This document shows positions 15,887-26,819 of a stretch of DNA of 64,000 nt, in pieces; the stretch's first letter is position 1; each line of letters opens with the position of its first letter. Source of the DNA: Verrucosispora sp. WMMD573 (GTDB taxonomy: Bacteria; Actinomycetota; Actinomycetes; Mycobacteriales; Micromonosporaceae); the NCBI RefSeq assembly GCF_027497175.1, contig NZ_CP114901.1, forward strand, positions 2,728,001 through 2,792,000, in the 5' to 3' direction. The notes under the pieces were generated by a model. That model made no database searches. It saw only the letters and a program-made list of their open reading frames with translations, and was not told the DNA's origin. Both the position numbers and the translations under genes were made by a program.

Positions 15887-16533
15887 CCGTCGGCAAACGT
15901 GGGGCGCTGGCGGCGGTGGCCGCCGGCGCCGCCGCGCTCGCCGTGGCGGCGGTGGGGGCGGTCGTGTCCAGGCCGGCGGGGAACGTCGGCGTCGAGCAGG
16001 CCGCCGCCCTGGCCAGCCCCACGCCGTCGCGCGCCGGACCCGCCGTGGCGGTGGCCCCGGGTGCGCTGCCCGACGCCGCCGAACCGGTACGCCCGGTCCG
16101 GCTGCGCATCCCCGCGATCGGGGTCACCGCGCGGGTCGACCCGGTCGGCGTCGACGAGCGCACCCAGGAGTTCGACGTACCGCCCAGCATCGACGAGATC
16201 GGCTGGTACCGCTATGGCCCGGGACTGGAGGCGGAGTCCGGCTCGGTGGTGATCGCCGGGCACGTCGACAGCGCCGAGCAGGGCAAGGGTGCCTTCTACC
16301 AGCTGCGGGAGCTGGCGCCGGGCGACACCGTGACGGCCACCGGCGACGACGGCACCGAGCGCACCTACCGGGTGGTGGCCCGCGAAGAGTACGACAAGAC
16401 GAAGATCCCGCTGGAACGTTACTTCGCCCGCGACGGCCGTGCCCGGCTGACGCTGATCACCTGTGGTGGGCCGTTCGACGCCGACGCCCGCCGCTACCGG
16501 GACAACATTGTGGTCACCGCCGTACCGGCCTGA
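15883..16533 (+). CDS. Class F sortase
   Basis: The protein of 216 residues has an N-terminal signal anchor (ALAAVAAGAAALAVAAVGAVV). The sortase domain has all catalytic residues: His in IAGHVDSAEQGKGAF, Cys in LTLITCGGPFD, and Arg in ARRYRDNIVV. Sortases cleave a sorting pentapeptide and attach the protein to cell-wall peptidoglycan or a similar nucleophile. The GTG start overlaps the stop of the DUF4397 gene, so the two are translationally coupled. The ECF sigma pair upstream may control both. Confidence 0.9.
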   Translation: MTVGKRGALAAVAAGAAALAVAAVGAVVSRPAGNVGVEQAAALASPTPSRAGPAVAVAPGALPDAAEPVRPVRLRIPAIGVTARVDPVGVDERTQEFDVPPSIDEIGWYRYGPGLEAESGSVVIAGHVDSAEQGKGAFYQLRELAPGDTVTATGDDGTERTYRVVAREEYDKTKIPLERYFARDGRARLTLITCGGPFDADARRYRDNIVVTAVPA

Positions 16534-16593
16534 CGTCCCGCCAGGCAATCCGGTCTGCGGTCGGCACCGGAGTGGTCGTTAGGCTGAACCGTG

Positions 16594-17769
16594 ATGGCTT
16601 ACCTGGATCATGCCGCGACCACTCCGATGCTCGACGAGGCATTGGAGGCGTACGTCGCGACCGCCCGCGAGGTCGGCAACGCGTCTTCCCTGCACGCGTC
16701 CGGCCGGCGCGCCCGTCGCCGGGTGGAGGAGTCGCGGGAGCGGGTGGCCGCCGCGCTGGGTGCCCGGCCATCCGAGGTGATCTTCACCGGTGGCGGCACC
16801 GAGAGTGACAACCTCGCGGTGAAGGGCATCTTCTGGGCGCGACGGGACGCCGACGCCGAGCGGTGTCGGGTGATCTCCAGTGCGGTCGAACACCACGCCG
16901 TCCTCGATGCGGTGGAGTGGCTGGACCGGCACGAGGGCGCCGAGGTGGGCTGGTTGCCCGTCGACGGGGCCGGCCGGCTGCGCCCGGACGCGCTCCGTGC
17001 GGAGCTGGCCGAACACGGCGACCGGGCGGCGCTGGTCACCGCCATGTGGGCCAACAACGAGGTCGGCACCGTCCAGCGGATCGGCGAGTTGGCCGCCGTG
17101 GCCGCCGAGTACGGCGTGCCGTTCCACACCGACGCCATCCAGGCGGTCGGTCAGGTGCCTGTCGATTTCGCCGCCAGCGGCGTCGCCGCGCTCACCGTGA
17201 CCGGCCACAAGCTCGGCGGCCCGGTCGGGGTCGGCGCGTTGCTGCTGGGCCGGGACGTGGCTGCGGTACCCCTGCTGCACGGCGGGGGACAGGAGCGGGA
17301 CGTGCGTTCCGGCACCCTCGACGCGGCCGGCATCGTCGCCTTCGCGGTCGCCGTCGAAGCGGCCGTCAAGGGCCAGCAGGAGTACGCAACCGGGCTGGCC
17401 ACGCTCCGCGACGACCTGGTGCGGCGGGTCCGCCAGGCGGTCCCCGAGGTGGTCTTCAACGGCGACCCGACCGACCGGCTGCCGGGCAACGCGCACTTCT
17501 CCTTCCCCGGCTGCGAGGGGGACGCGCTGCTGCTCCTGCTGGACGCGCAGGGCATCGCCTGCTCGACCGGCTCGGCCTGCTCGGCCGGGGTGGCACAGCC
17601 CTCCCACGTGCTGTTGGCGATGGGCGCGGACGACGACCGGGCCCGCTCGTCACTACGGTTCTCCCTCGGCCACACCAGCACCACCGAGGACGTCGACGCG
17701 CTCATCGGCGCACTCCCGGGGGCCGTGGAACGGGCCCGGCGGGCGGCGGCACCGCGTACGCCCCGCTGA
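16594..17769 (+). CDS. Cysteine desulfurase (NifS/IscS-like)
   Basis: This PLP enzyme releases sulfur from cysteine as a persulfide. Visible are [10 protein letters not shown] at the N-terminus, the PLP-binding Lys in TGHKLGGP (near residue 207), and the catalytic Cys in TGSACSAG (near residue 329). The 391-residue length is normal for the group. It stands directly upstream of mnmA (gap under 50 nt), so its main job is probably sulfur supply for tRNA 2-thiouridine. ATG 16594 is used; the preceding GTG is also possible. Confidence 0.92.
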   Translation: MAYLDHAATTPMLDEALEAYVATAREVGNASSLHASGRRARRRVEESRERVAAALGARPSEVIFTGGGTESDNLAVKGIFWARRDADAERCRVISSAVEHHAVLDAVEWLDRHEGAEVGWLPVDGAGRLRPDALRAELAEHGDRAALVTAMWANNEVGTVQRIGELAAVAAEYGVPFHTDAIQAVGQVPVDFAASGVAALTVTGHKLGGPVGVGALLLGRDVAAVPLLHGGGQERDVRSGTLDAAGIVAFAVAVEAAVKGQQEYATGLATLRDDLVRRVRQAVPEVVFNGDPTDRLPGNAHFSFPGCEGDALLLLLDAQGIACSTGSACSAGVAQPSHVLLAMGADDDRARSSLRFSLGHTSTTEDVDALIGALPGAVERARRAAAPRTPR

Positions 17770-17817
17770 ATCGGTGGCGGGCGGAGATAGGCTCGGTGGG
17801 AAGGGAGAGTGGTCCGG

Positions 17818-18891
17818 GTGAGGGTGTTGGCGGCGATGTCCGGCGGCGTGGATTCCGCCGTGGCGGCGGCGCGGGCGGTGCAGGCCGGGCATGACGTGAC
17901 CGGGGTGCACCTGGCGCTGGCCCGCAACCCGCAGACCTACCGCACCGGAGCGCGGGGCTGCTGCACGCTTGAGGACTCGCGGGACGCCCGGCGGGCCGCC
18001 GACGTGCTCGGCATCCCGTTCTACGTCTGGGACATGGCCGACCGCTTCCACGCCGACGTGGTCGACGACTTCGTCGCCGAGTACGCGGCGGGGCGTACCC
18101 CGAACCCGTGCCTGCGGTGCAACGAGAAGATCAAGTTCGCCGCGGTGCTGGACCGGGCGGTGGCCCTGGGGTTCGACGCGGTGGTCACCGGTCACCACGC
18201 CCGGCTCGGCCCCGACGGCCTGTTGCGCCGCAGCGTCGACGCGGCCAAGGACCAGTCGTACGTGCTGGCCGTGCTCACCCGGGAGCAGCTGGACCGCTCG
18301 ATCTTCCCGCTGGGAGACTCGACCAAGGCGCAGGTCCGGCAGGAGGCCGCCGAGCGCGGGCTCGCCGTCGCCGACAAGCCGGACTCGCACGACATCTGCT
18401 TCATCGCCGACGGTGACACCCGGGGCTTCCTGGCCCAGCGGCTCGGCGAGACGCCCGGCGACGTGGTCGACGCGAGCACCGGTGCGGTGGTGGGGCAGCA
18501 CGCCGGTGCGTACGCGTACACCGTCGGCCAGCGGCGCGGTCTGCACCTGGACCGACCGGCCCCGGACGGCCGGCCCCGCTACGTGCTCTCCATCACGCCC
18601 AAGACGAACACCGTCACGGTCGGCCCGGCGGAGGCGCTGGAGGTCTCGACGGTCCGTGCCACCCGCCCGGTCTGGACCGGTGGCCGGCGACCTGAGGGCC
18701 CGATCGAGTGCGAGGTGCAGCTGCGCGCCCACGGCGTGGTGGTGCCCGCCGCCGTCACGGTGGCCGGCGACACCCTCCACGCCGACCTGCGCCACCCGGT
18801 GCGCGGCGTGGCCGCCGGCCAGGCCGTCGTCGCGTACCGCCCCGACCCCGCCGGTGACATCGTCCTCGGCTCCGCCACCATCTCCGACTGA
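17818..18891 (+). CDS. mnmA: tRNA-specific 2-thiouridylase MnmA
   Basis: MnmA activates U34 of certain tRNAs with ATP and inserts sulfur. The PP-loop SGGVDSAV is at residues 8-15, the first catalytic Cys in [12 protein letters not shown] (near 98), and the second in [11 protein letters not shown] (near 194). The C-terminal beta-barrel contains [14 protein letters not shown] precedes GTG 17818. The upstream cysteine desulfurase provides the sulfur. A long inverted repeat follows at 18970-19027. Confidence 0.94.
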   Translation: MRVLAAMSGGVDSAVAAARAVQAGHDVTGVHLALARNPQTYRTGARGCCTLEDSRDARRAADVLGIPFYVWDMADRFHADVVDDFVAEYAAGRTPNPCLRCNEKIKFAAVLDRAVALGFDAVVTGHHARLGPDGLLRRSVDAAKDQSYVLAVLTREQLDRSIFPLGDSTKAQVRQEAAERGLAVADKPDSHDICFIADGDTRGFLAQRLGETPGDVVDASTGAVVGQHAGAYAYTVGQRRGLHLDRPAPDGRPRYVLSITPKTNTVTVGPAEALEVSTVRATRPVWTGGRRPEGPIECEVQLRAHGVVVPAAVTVAGDTLHADLRHPVRGVAAGQAVVAYRPDPAGDIVLGSATISD

Positions 18892-18969
18892 CCGTGGCCG
18901 CCCGCCGCCCGCCACCCGCCCGCCGCCCGGCGACGCAACCGGTCGCCGGAGGACCGCCGGATCGAGTCG

Positions 18970-19027
18970 CGGCTTGCGGCATGTCGGGCCTTCCCGTCGC
19001 CGTGATGGCCCGACATGCCGCAAGCCG
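18970..19027. terminator. Perfect 21-bp inverted repeat after mnmA
   Basis: Arms 18970-18990 and 19007-19027 match over 21 bp around a 16-nt loop. It may terminate the desulfurase-mnmA transcript. It could also be a dispersed palindromic element; its sequence differs from the GTTGATCATGA hairpins at 29.8 and 32.4 kb. There is no T tract. Confidence 0.6.
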
Positions 19028-19069
19028 TGACCGCACTGTGGTCCGGATCGCGAAAGGTACCCTGCGGCG

Positions 19070-20068
19070 GTGAGTGATCAGGGGCTGCCGTGGGGAGTGG
19101 GTGCGGCGACGGGGCTGGGGTCGTTGCCGGGGACCGACATCGCCGAGGCGCAACGGATCGTTCTCGGTGAGCTATCCGACCTGCCTCATCTGCCGGAGCT
19201 GCCGGCCCGTGGGCCGGGCGCCGACGTGATCGGACGTACCGGCGGTCTGCTGGTGGAGCTGCCGATCGAGCTGTACGCGGCGCGCTGGCGGGTGGCCCCG
19301 CGTCCCGGCCGCGACCTCCGCCGGGCCCGCGACCTGATGGAGCGCGACCTGGACCAACTCGCCGAGCAGGCCGAGGAGTACGCCGGCCCACTCAAGATCC
19401 AGGCCGCCGGCCCGCTGACCCTGGCCGCCTCGATCGAGCTACCGATCGGTGGTCGGATGCTGCGCGACCCCGGCGCGCTGCGGGACCTCGCCGGCTCGCT
19501 GGCCGAGGGGCTGCGCGGCCACGTCGAGGCGGTGACCCGCCGGTTGCCCCGGGCGTCGGTGCTGCTCCAACTGGACGAACCGTCCCTGCCAGCGGTGCTG
19601 GCCGGCCGGGTTCCCACGGAGAGTGGTCTCGGTGCCTACCGGGCGGTGGAGTCGGGCGACGCCCGTGGATTGCTGAGCACGGTGGTCGAGGCGGTCGGAG
19701 TGCCGACCGTGGTGCACTGCTGCGCCCCGGACGTGCCGCTGGAGCTGCTTCGCACCACCGGAGCGATAGGTGTCGCGCTCGACCTGAGTCTGCTCACCGA
19801 CCTCGACCCGCTCGGCGAGGCGCTCGACGCCGGGTTCGGGCTGCTGGCCGGTGCCGCGCCGACGACGCCGACCGGTCGCGCGCCGACCTCCGCCGAGCTG
19901 GCCGCCCGGGTACGCACCCTCTGGGACCGCCTCGGGTTTCCGCGCCGCCGCCTCGCCGAGCAGGTGGTGGTGACCCCCGCCTGCGGCCTGGCCGGGGCGG
20001 ACGCGGCCTACGCCCGGGCGGTTCTCGCGGCCTGTCGGGACGCCGGGCGTCGGCTGTCCGAGGAGTGA
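19070..20068 (+). CDS. MetE C-terminal-domain-like methionine synthase homologue
   Basis: The 332-residue protein corresponds to the catalytic half of cobalamin-independent methionine synthase. It has IQAAGPLTLAAS, the core-strand LQLDEPSLPAVL, VVHCCAPDVP (His and Cys at the zinc site), and VVTPACGLAG with the other Cys. Full-length MetE is about 750 residues, so the N-terminal half is absent. Short MetE-like proteins of this size are widespread in actinobacteria and archaea and may use another methyl donor. True activity is unproven. Confidence 0.8.
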   Translation: MSDQGLPWGVGAATGLGSLPGTDIAEAQRIVLGELSDLPHLPELPARGPGADVIGRTGGLLVELPIELYAARWRVAPRPGRDLRRARDLMERDLDQLAEQAEEYAGPLKIQAAGPLTLAASIELPIGGRMLRDPGALRDLAGSLAEGLRGHVEAVTRRLPRASVLLQLDEPSLPAVLAGRVPTESGLGAYRAVESGDARGLLSTVVEAVGVPTVVHCCAPDVPLELLRTTGAIGVALDLSLLTDLDPLGEALDAGFGLLAGAAPTTPTGRAPTSAELAARVRTLWDRLGFPRRRLAEQVVVTPACGLAGADAAYARAVLAACRDAGRRLSEE

Positions 20069-20104
20069 GGTTTCTCGTCGTACCCGTCGGGCACCATGCT
20101 CGCC

Positions 20105-20473
20105 ATGATTGGACAGCTGCGTTCGACGGTGATCGACTGTCCCGACCCGCGTGCGCTGGCCGGCTTCTACGCGGAGCTGCTCGGCCTGCCGCTGATCGAG
20201 GACAACTCCGACGGTGACGACTGGGTGGTGCTCGGCGGCCCGCCCGGCCACCTACCCCGGCTGGCCTTCCAGCGGGCCCCCGACCTGCGTCCGCCGGCCT
20301 GGCCCGACCCGGAACGGCCCCAGCAGTTCCACCTCGACGTGACGGTGGACGACATCGAGGTGGCGGAGCAGGCGGCCCTGGCCCTGGGCGCCCGCCGGCT
20401 ACCCGGCGAGGGCGAGGGCTTCCGGGTCTACGCCGACCCGGCCGGCCACCCGTTCTGCCTCTGCTGGGACTGA
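20105..20473 (+). CDS. VOC family protein (glyoxalase/bleomycin-resistance fold)
   Basis: This 122-residue single-chain VOC protein has paired beta-alpha-beta-beta-beta motifs: STVIDCPDPRALAGFYAELLGL, and FHLDVTVDDIEVAEQAALALGA followed by FRVYADPAGHPFCLCWD. Candidate metal ligands (His in FHLDV and a late acidic residue) are present, but the substrate cannot be told. ATG 20105 is used; ATG 20096 is in frame three codons upstream. Confidence 0.82.
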   Translation: MIGQLRSTVIDCPDPRALAGFYAELLGLPLIEDNSDGDDWVVLGGPPGHLPRLAFQRAPDLRPPAWPDPERPQQFHLDVTVDDIEVAEQAALALGARRLPGEGEGFRVYADPAGHPFCLCWD

Positions 20474-20576
20474 CCGCCGGGCCTGCCGGTGCCGACCTCC
20501 GCCGGGCCGGCAGGCCGACCGTGGTGGTCCGATGGGGCGCTGCGCGGACTTGCGGGCGACGGGCATCATCACCGTC

Positions 20577-21602
20577 ATGATCAGCCCTGCACCTCAGCGC
20601 GCCGCCGGCTCGCTCTTCGGGCTCGCCTTCGGTGACGCCCTCGGCAAACCCACCGAGTTCCGCACCGTCGCCGAGATCGACCAGATGTACGGGCCGACCG
20701 GCCCGCGTGAGCTCGTCGGTGATCCGGCGCTGGTCACCGACGACACCCAGATGGCGTTGGCGGTGGGCTGGGCGCTGCACGACGCGCCGACGTACACCGC
20801 CGAGGCGGTGGAGCCGCTGCTGCGCCGCCGCTTCCTGGACTGGGCGGCCAGCCCGGACAACAACCGCGCCCCGGGGATGACCTGCCTGCGGGCCTGCGCC
20901 GAACTGTCCCGGGGCCTGCCCTGGCAGCAGGCGACCGAGGCCGGCTCGAAGGGGTGCGGGGCTAACATGCGGGTCACCCCGGTCGGGCTGCTCGACATCG
21001 ACCTGGACACCCTCGCCGGGCTGGCCCAGCTCCAGGCCGGCCTGACCCATGGACACCCCACCGGACTGGCGGCCAGCGAGCTGACCGCGTACGCCGTGCG
21101 GCTGCTGGTCGACGGCGCTCCGCTGACCGACCTGCCCGGCCTGCTCACCGCCCGGGCCCGGCAGCAGCGCACGGTCTACCGGGCCGACTGGCTCGGTGAG
21201 CTGTGGCAACGGCCGGGCGAGCGGACGCCGGAGGAGTTCATCGCCCGCGGCTGGGACGAGTGCCTGGTGGCGTTGGGCCGGCTCGACGTGACCCTGGCCG
21301 CCCCGGACGACGGCGACGACCCGTGTCGCGTCACCGGCGCGGGCTGGATCGCGGAGGAGGCGCTCACGGCGGCCCTGTACTGCGCGCTCCGGCACCCGGA
21401 CGCCCCGGTCGACGCGCTGGCCCGGGGTGCGCGGAGCGCCGGTGACTCCGACTCGATCGCCGCCCTCGCCGGAGCCTTCGTCGGTGCGGCCAACGGGATG
21501 GCCGGCTGGCCGGTGGACTGGGCCGGCCGGATCGAGTACGCCGATCAACTCGCCGCGCTGGCCGCACGGTTGTCCCACCCGGGGACTACCGTGCGGAGGT
21601 AG
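20577..21602 (+). CDS. ADP-ribosylglycohydrolase family protein
   Basis: DraG-type hydrolases remove ADP-ribose from proteins or small molecules using two Mg ions. Motifs visible are GLAFGDALGKPTEF at the N-terminus, VTDDTQMALAV (the TDDT metal ligands), and the C-terminal metal site SAGDSDSIAALAGAFVGA (G-D-x-D). The 341-residue length is normal. ATG 20577 is chosen because homology begins right after it; the frame stays open upstream to 20532. Its target is not known; no partner ADP-ribosyltransferase lies nearby. Confidence 0.87.
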   Translation: MISPAPQRAAGSLFGLAFGDALGKPTEFRTVAEIDQMYGPTGPRELVGDPALVTDDTQMALAVGWALHDAPTYTAEAVEPLLRRRFLDWAASPDNNRAPGMTCLRACAELSRGLPWQQATEAGSKGCGANMRVTPVGLLDIDLDTLAGLAQLQAGLTHGHPTGLAASELTAYAVRLLVDGAPLTDLPGLLTARARQQRTVYRADWLGELWQRPGERTPEEFIARGWDECLVALGRLDVTLAAPDDGDDPCRVTGAGWIAEEALTAALYCALRHPDAPVDALARGARSAGDSDSIAALAGAFVGAANGMAGWPVDWAGRIEYADQLAALAARLSHPGTTVRR

Positions 21603-23777
<2,175 letters not shown>

Positions 23778-23921
23778 TGATCTTTACGGCACTCTGTCGG
23801 ATACCAACTTAATTACGACTACGACCGATTCGTGACTGTCGCGGCGGGTAAGTGATGGTGGGGGCGTTTCATTGGGGCACGGCGCGTGGAACCACGGGCC
23901 GGTCTCGTGCCGGGAGGTGTG

Positions 23922-26354
23922 ATGGAGTCGCCCGATCCGCGCAACCTCGTCCCGCCCGGGCGGACGGCGCAGTTCGCGACGTTCGTCGCGGCTGTGCTCG
24001 TGGTGGCCGTGCTCGTCTCGGCGAACGGGTTGGTGTCGTTCGCCTCGGCCCTGCCCGACCTGCCGGCGGCGTTCTGGACGATGGCGGTGCTCGCCGTGGC
24101 CTGCGACGCCCGGCCATTCCTGCCGCCCGGTCGCGGGCAATCCTCCTCGGCGGTCTTCCCCTCGACCTGCTTCACCTTCGCGATCCTGCTCGGTTGGGGG
24201 CTCGGCCCCGCGGTCGCGGTGCAGGCGGTCGCCGTCGTGGTGTCCGGGGTCCGGATGCGACACGCGCCCTGGCGGACGGCGTTCAACGCCGGGCAGTACG
24301 CCTGCTCGCTGGCGGCGGCGTACGCGATCACCAGGCTCGGCCCCGGCGGGATCTACGACGGCGCGGCGCTGGGCTGGAGCGACATCGTCGCGATCGGTGG
24401 CGCGGGGGTCGCCTGGTTCGCGGTCAACTACGGGTTGGTCACCACCGCGGTGCGGCTGCGCTTCGGGGAGCGGTGGTGGCCCAACGCCTGGCACGGCCTG
24501 CCCTTCGAGCTGCTCTCCACCGGGTCGTTGCTGCTGCTCGCGCCGGTGCTGGTAACCGCCGCCAGGGCCAGTGCCGCCCTGGTGCCGCTGGTGCTGGTGC
24601 CGCTGTTCGCGGTCTACCGGATGGCCCGGCTCACCGTGGAGCAGCACCAGTTGGCCGGACTCGACCCGCTCACCGGGCTACCCAATCGCAAGGCGTTGCT
24701 GGCCGAGGTCAACGAGCAGGTGCACCGGCACGCCGAGCGTGCCGCCCGAGGAGAGCCCGAGACGCGCCTCGCCCTCCTCCTGATCGACCTGGACCGGTTC
24801 AAGAACGTCAACGACGCGCTCGGCCATGCCGTCGGCGACCGGCTGCTGGTGGAGGTGAGCGCCCGGTTGACCGACGTGGTCGCGCCACCGCAGATGGTCG
24901 CCCGGCTCGGCGGCGACGAGTTCGCGATCGTGATGACCGCGCTAACCGGTGTAGACCAGGCCCGTACGCTGGCCGACCAGGTCGTCCAGGCCCTCGCCGA
25001 GCCGGTGCCGCTGGACGGGCTGCCGCTGGACGTCGGCGGCTCGATCGGCATCGCCCTGTTTCCGGATCACGGCGAGGACTTCGCCACCCTGATGCGGCAC
25101 GCGGACGTGGCCATGTACGACGCGAAGCACCGCAACGACACCGTCGCCGTCTACACCGCCGAGTCCGACCACAACTCCGCCGAGCGGTTGGGGCTGCTGG
25201 CCGACCTGCGCCGGGTGCTGGAGGTCGGTGCGTCGGCGCGGGCCGACAGGTCCGCGTCGGCCGAGGCGACCACCGTGCGCGGCGGGGACGGCGCGGTGCT
25301 GCCCACCTCCGCGCCGCTTCAGGAGCCGGGCGGCATCCGGCGGTGGAGTCGGCGGAGACGTCGCCCCCGGGTGTTGCGCCACGACGACGAGCTGATCGCC
25401 CGGATCATCACCGGCGCGGACCCGACCCTGCGCCGGGCGGCCCGGGACGGGGGTTCGGATGCTGCGCCGCCCGACGGCGCGGTGTGGTCGCGGACGCGTG
25501 GCCAGCCGGATCCCGGCGGTGGCGGAGCGGATCCCGGCTGCGACCGCTCCGACGCTGAGCCGGTCACGGACGCGGGCGAGATCATGATGTATTACCAGCC
25601 GCAGGTCGCCATCGTCACCGGCGAGGTGGTCGGGGTGGAGGCGCTGTTGCGCTGGCGGCACCCACGCCGGGGAATGGTCGATCCGGAGGAACTGATCCGG
25701 GTCGCCGAGCAGAGCGCGGTGATGCGGCTGCTCACCCGCCGGGTCGTCGACGACGTGGTGGAGCAGCTCGCCAAGTGGTCGGCGGCCGGCCTCGGGCTGC
25801 GGGCGGCGTTGAACGTCAGCGTGCGGGACCTGCACACCGGCGAGATCGCCGACCAGATCGCCGATCGGCTCGCCCGCTACGGCGTGGCGCCGGAGCGGCT
25901 GCAACTGGAGATCACCGAAGGCGCGTTGATGGCCGACCCGCGTCGGGTGCTGACCACCATCACCCGGCTGCACCGGATCGGGGTGGGCATCGCGCTTGAC
26001 GACTTCGGCACCGGCTACTCCAGCCTTCAGCACCTGCGCCGACTGCCGTTGTCGGAGGTGAAGGTCGACCGTTCGTTCGTCCTCGGCATGGCCGAGGACG
26101 CCGACGACGCGGCGATCGTCCGCTCGACGATCGAGTTGGCCAAGGCGCTGGGGCTGCGGGTGGTGGCCGAGGGCGTGGAGGACGAGCGGACCTGGCGGAT
26201 GCTGCACGCGGCCGGCTGCGACGCCGCCCAGGGCTGGTTCTACGCCCGGCCGATGCCGGCCGAGGAACTGGTCGCCTGGCTGGCCCGGTACCGTCCGCTC
26301 CGCCCGCTGGGCGGCCACGACGAGGCGGAGATCCCCCGCCGGCACGCCCGCTGA
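23922..26354 (+). CDS. Membrane GGDEF-EAL protein (diguanylate cyclase/phosphodiesterase)
   Basis: About 230 residues of membrane helices (MASE-like sensor region) are followed by a GGDEF domain and an EAL domain. The cyclase motif is intact ([10 protein letters not shown] near residue 330). The EAL domain is intact too: EALLRW (near 575), NVSVRDL, EITEG, DDFGTGYSSL, VKVDRSFV and VAEGVE. A roughly 130-residue low-complexity, Arg/Asp/Gly-rich linker separates the two, longer than usual. It should make and/or break c-di-GMP, which controls development in filamentous actinomycetes. GGGAGG precedes ATG 23922. It stands alone between ligA and gatCAB. Confidence 0.92.
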   Translation: MESPDPRNLVPPGRTAQFATFVAAVLVVAVLVSANGLVSFASALPDLPAAFWTMAVLAVACDARPFLPPGRGQSSSAVFPSTCFTFAILLGWGLGPAVAVQAVAVVVSGVRMRHAPWRTAFNAGQYACSLAAAYAITRLGPGGIYDGAALGWSDIVAIGGAGVAWFAVNYGLVTTAVRLRFGERWWPNAWHGLPFELLSTGSLLLLAPVLVTAARASAALVPLVLVPLFAVYRMARLTVEQHQLAGLDPLTGLPNRKALLAEVNEQVHRHAERAARGEPETRLALLLIDLDRFKNVNDALGHAVGDRLLVEVSARLTDVVAPPQMVARLGGDEFAIVMTALTGVDQARTLADQVVQALAEPVPLDGLPLDVGGSIGIALFPDHGEDFATLMRHADVAMYDAKHRNDTVAVYTAESDHNSAERLGLLADLRRVLEVGASARADRSASAEATTVRGGDGAVLPTSAPLQEPGGIRRWSRRRRRPRVLRHDDELIARIITGADPTLRRAARDGGSDAAPPDGAVWSRTRGQPDPGGGGADPGCDRSDAEPVTDAGEIMMYYQPQVAIVTGEVVGVEALLRWRHPRRGMVDPEELIRVAEQSAVMRLLTRRVVDDVVEQLAKWSAAGLGLRAALNVSVRDLHTGEIADQIADRLARYGVAPERLQLEITEGALMADPRRVLTTITRLHRIGVGIALDDFGTGYSSLQHLRRLPLSEVKVDRSFVLGMAEDADDAAIVRSTIELAKALGLRVVAEGVEDERTWRMLHAAGCDAAQGWFYARPMPAEELVAWLARYRPLRPLGGHDEAEIPRRHAR

Positions 26355-26513
26355 TCCGGCGGGGCCGGGACCGGCCGGGTCGGGCACCCCGGGGAGGCGG
26401 CAACGGCCGGCCGGGCGGGAAACAATAGACTCGCTGCGGTCACCGCGCGTCGCGTACCCGGCAGCGGTGGGCGCAGGTCAGGCAGACGCAGCACAGCCAC
26501 GAAGGGGGCACCG

Positions 26514-26819
26514 ATGGCCGCCATCTCCCGCGAGGAGGTCGCGCACCTCGCGCGACTGTCGCGGCTCGCCGTGACAGAGGAGGAGTTGGACACCTTCGCC
26601 GGTCAGCTCGACGTGATCCTCCAGGCGGTCGCGCAGGTGGGCGAGGTCGCCGCCGCGGACATCCCGCCGACCTCCCACTCGGTGCCGCTGACAAACGTGC
26701 TCCGCGAGGACGTCGTGTCGCCGTGCCTGACGCCCGAGGAAGCGTTGTCGGGTGCCCCCGACGCGGAGGAGCAGCGGTTCCGCGTACCGCGGATCCTGGA
26801 CGAGGATGTGGCCTCATGA
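26514..26819 (+). CDS. gatC: Asp/Glu-tRNA(Asn/Gln) amidotransferase subunit GatC
   Basis: GatC is the small stabilising subunit of GatCAB. The 101-residue sequence has the family start [22 protein letters not shown], central [16 protein letters not shown] and the end FRVPRIL. Its stop overlaps the gatA start (ATGA). Presence of gatCAB implies that Gln-tRNA and/or Asn-tRNA is made by transamidation. Confidence 0.95.
   Translation: MAAISREEVAHLARLSRLAVTEEELDTFAGQLDVILQAVAQVGEVAAADIPPTSHSVPLTNVLREDVVSPCLTPEEALSGAPDAEEQRFRVPRILDEDVAS

Noticed and set aside
26355..26513. RNA gene or riboswitch before gatC
   Set aside because: The 159-nt gap shows no conserved riboswitch or tRNA-like pattern that I can recognise.
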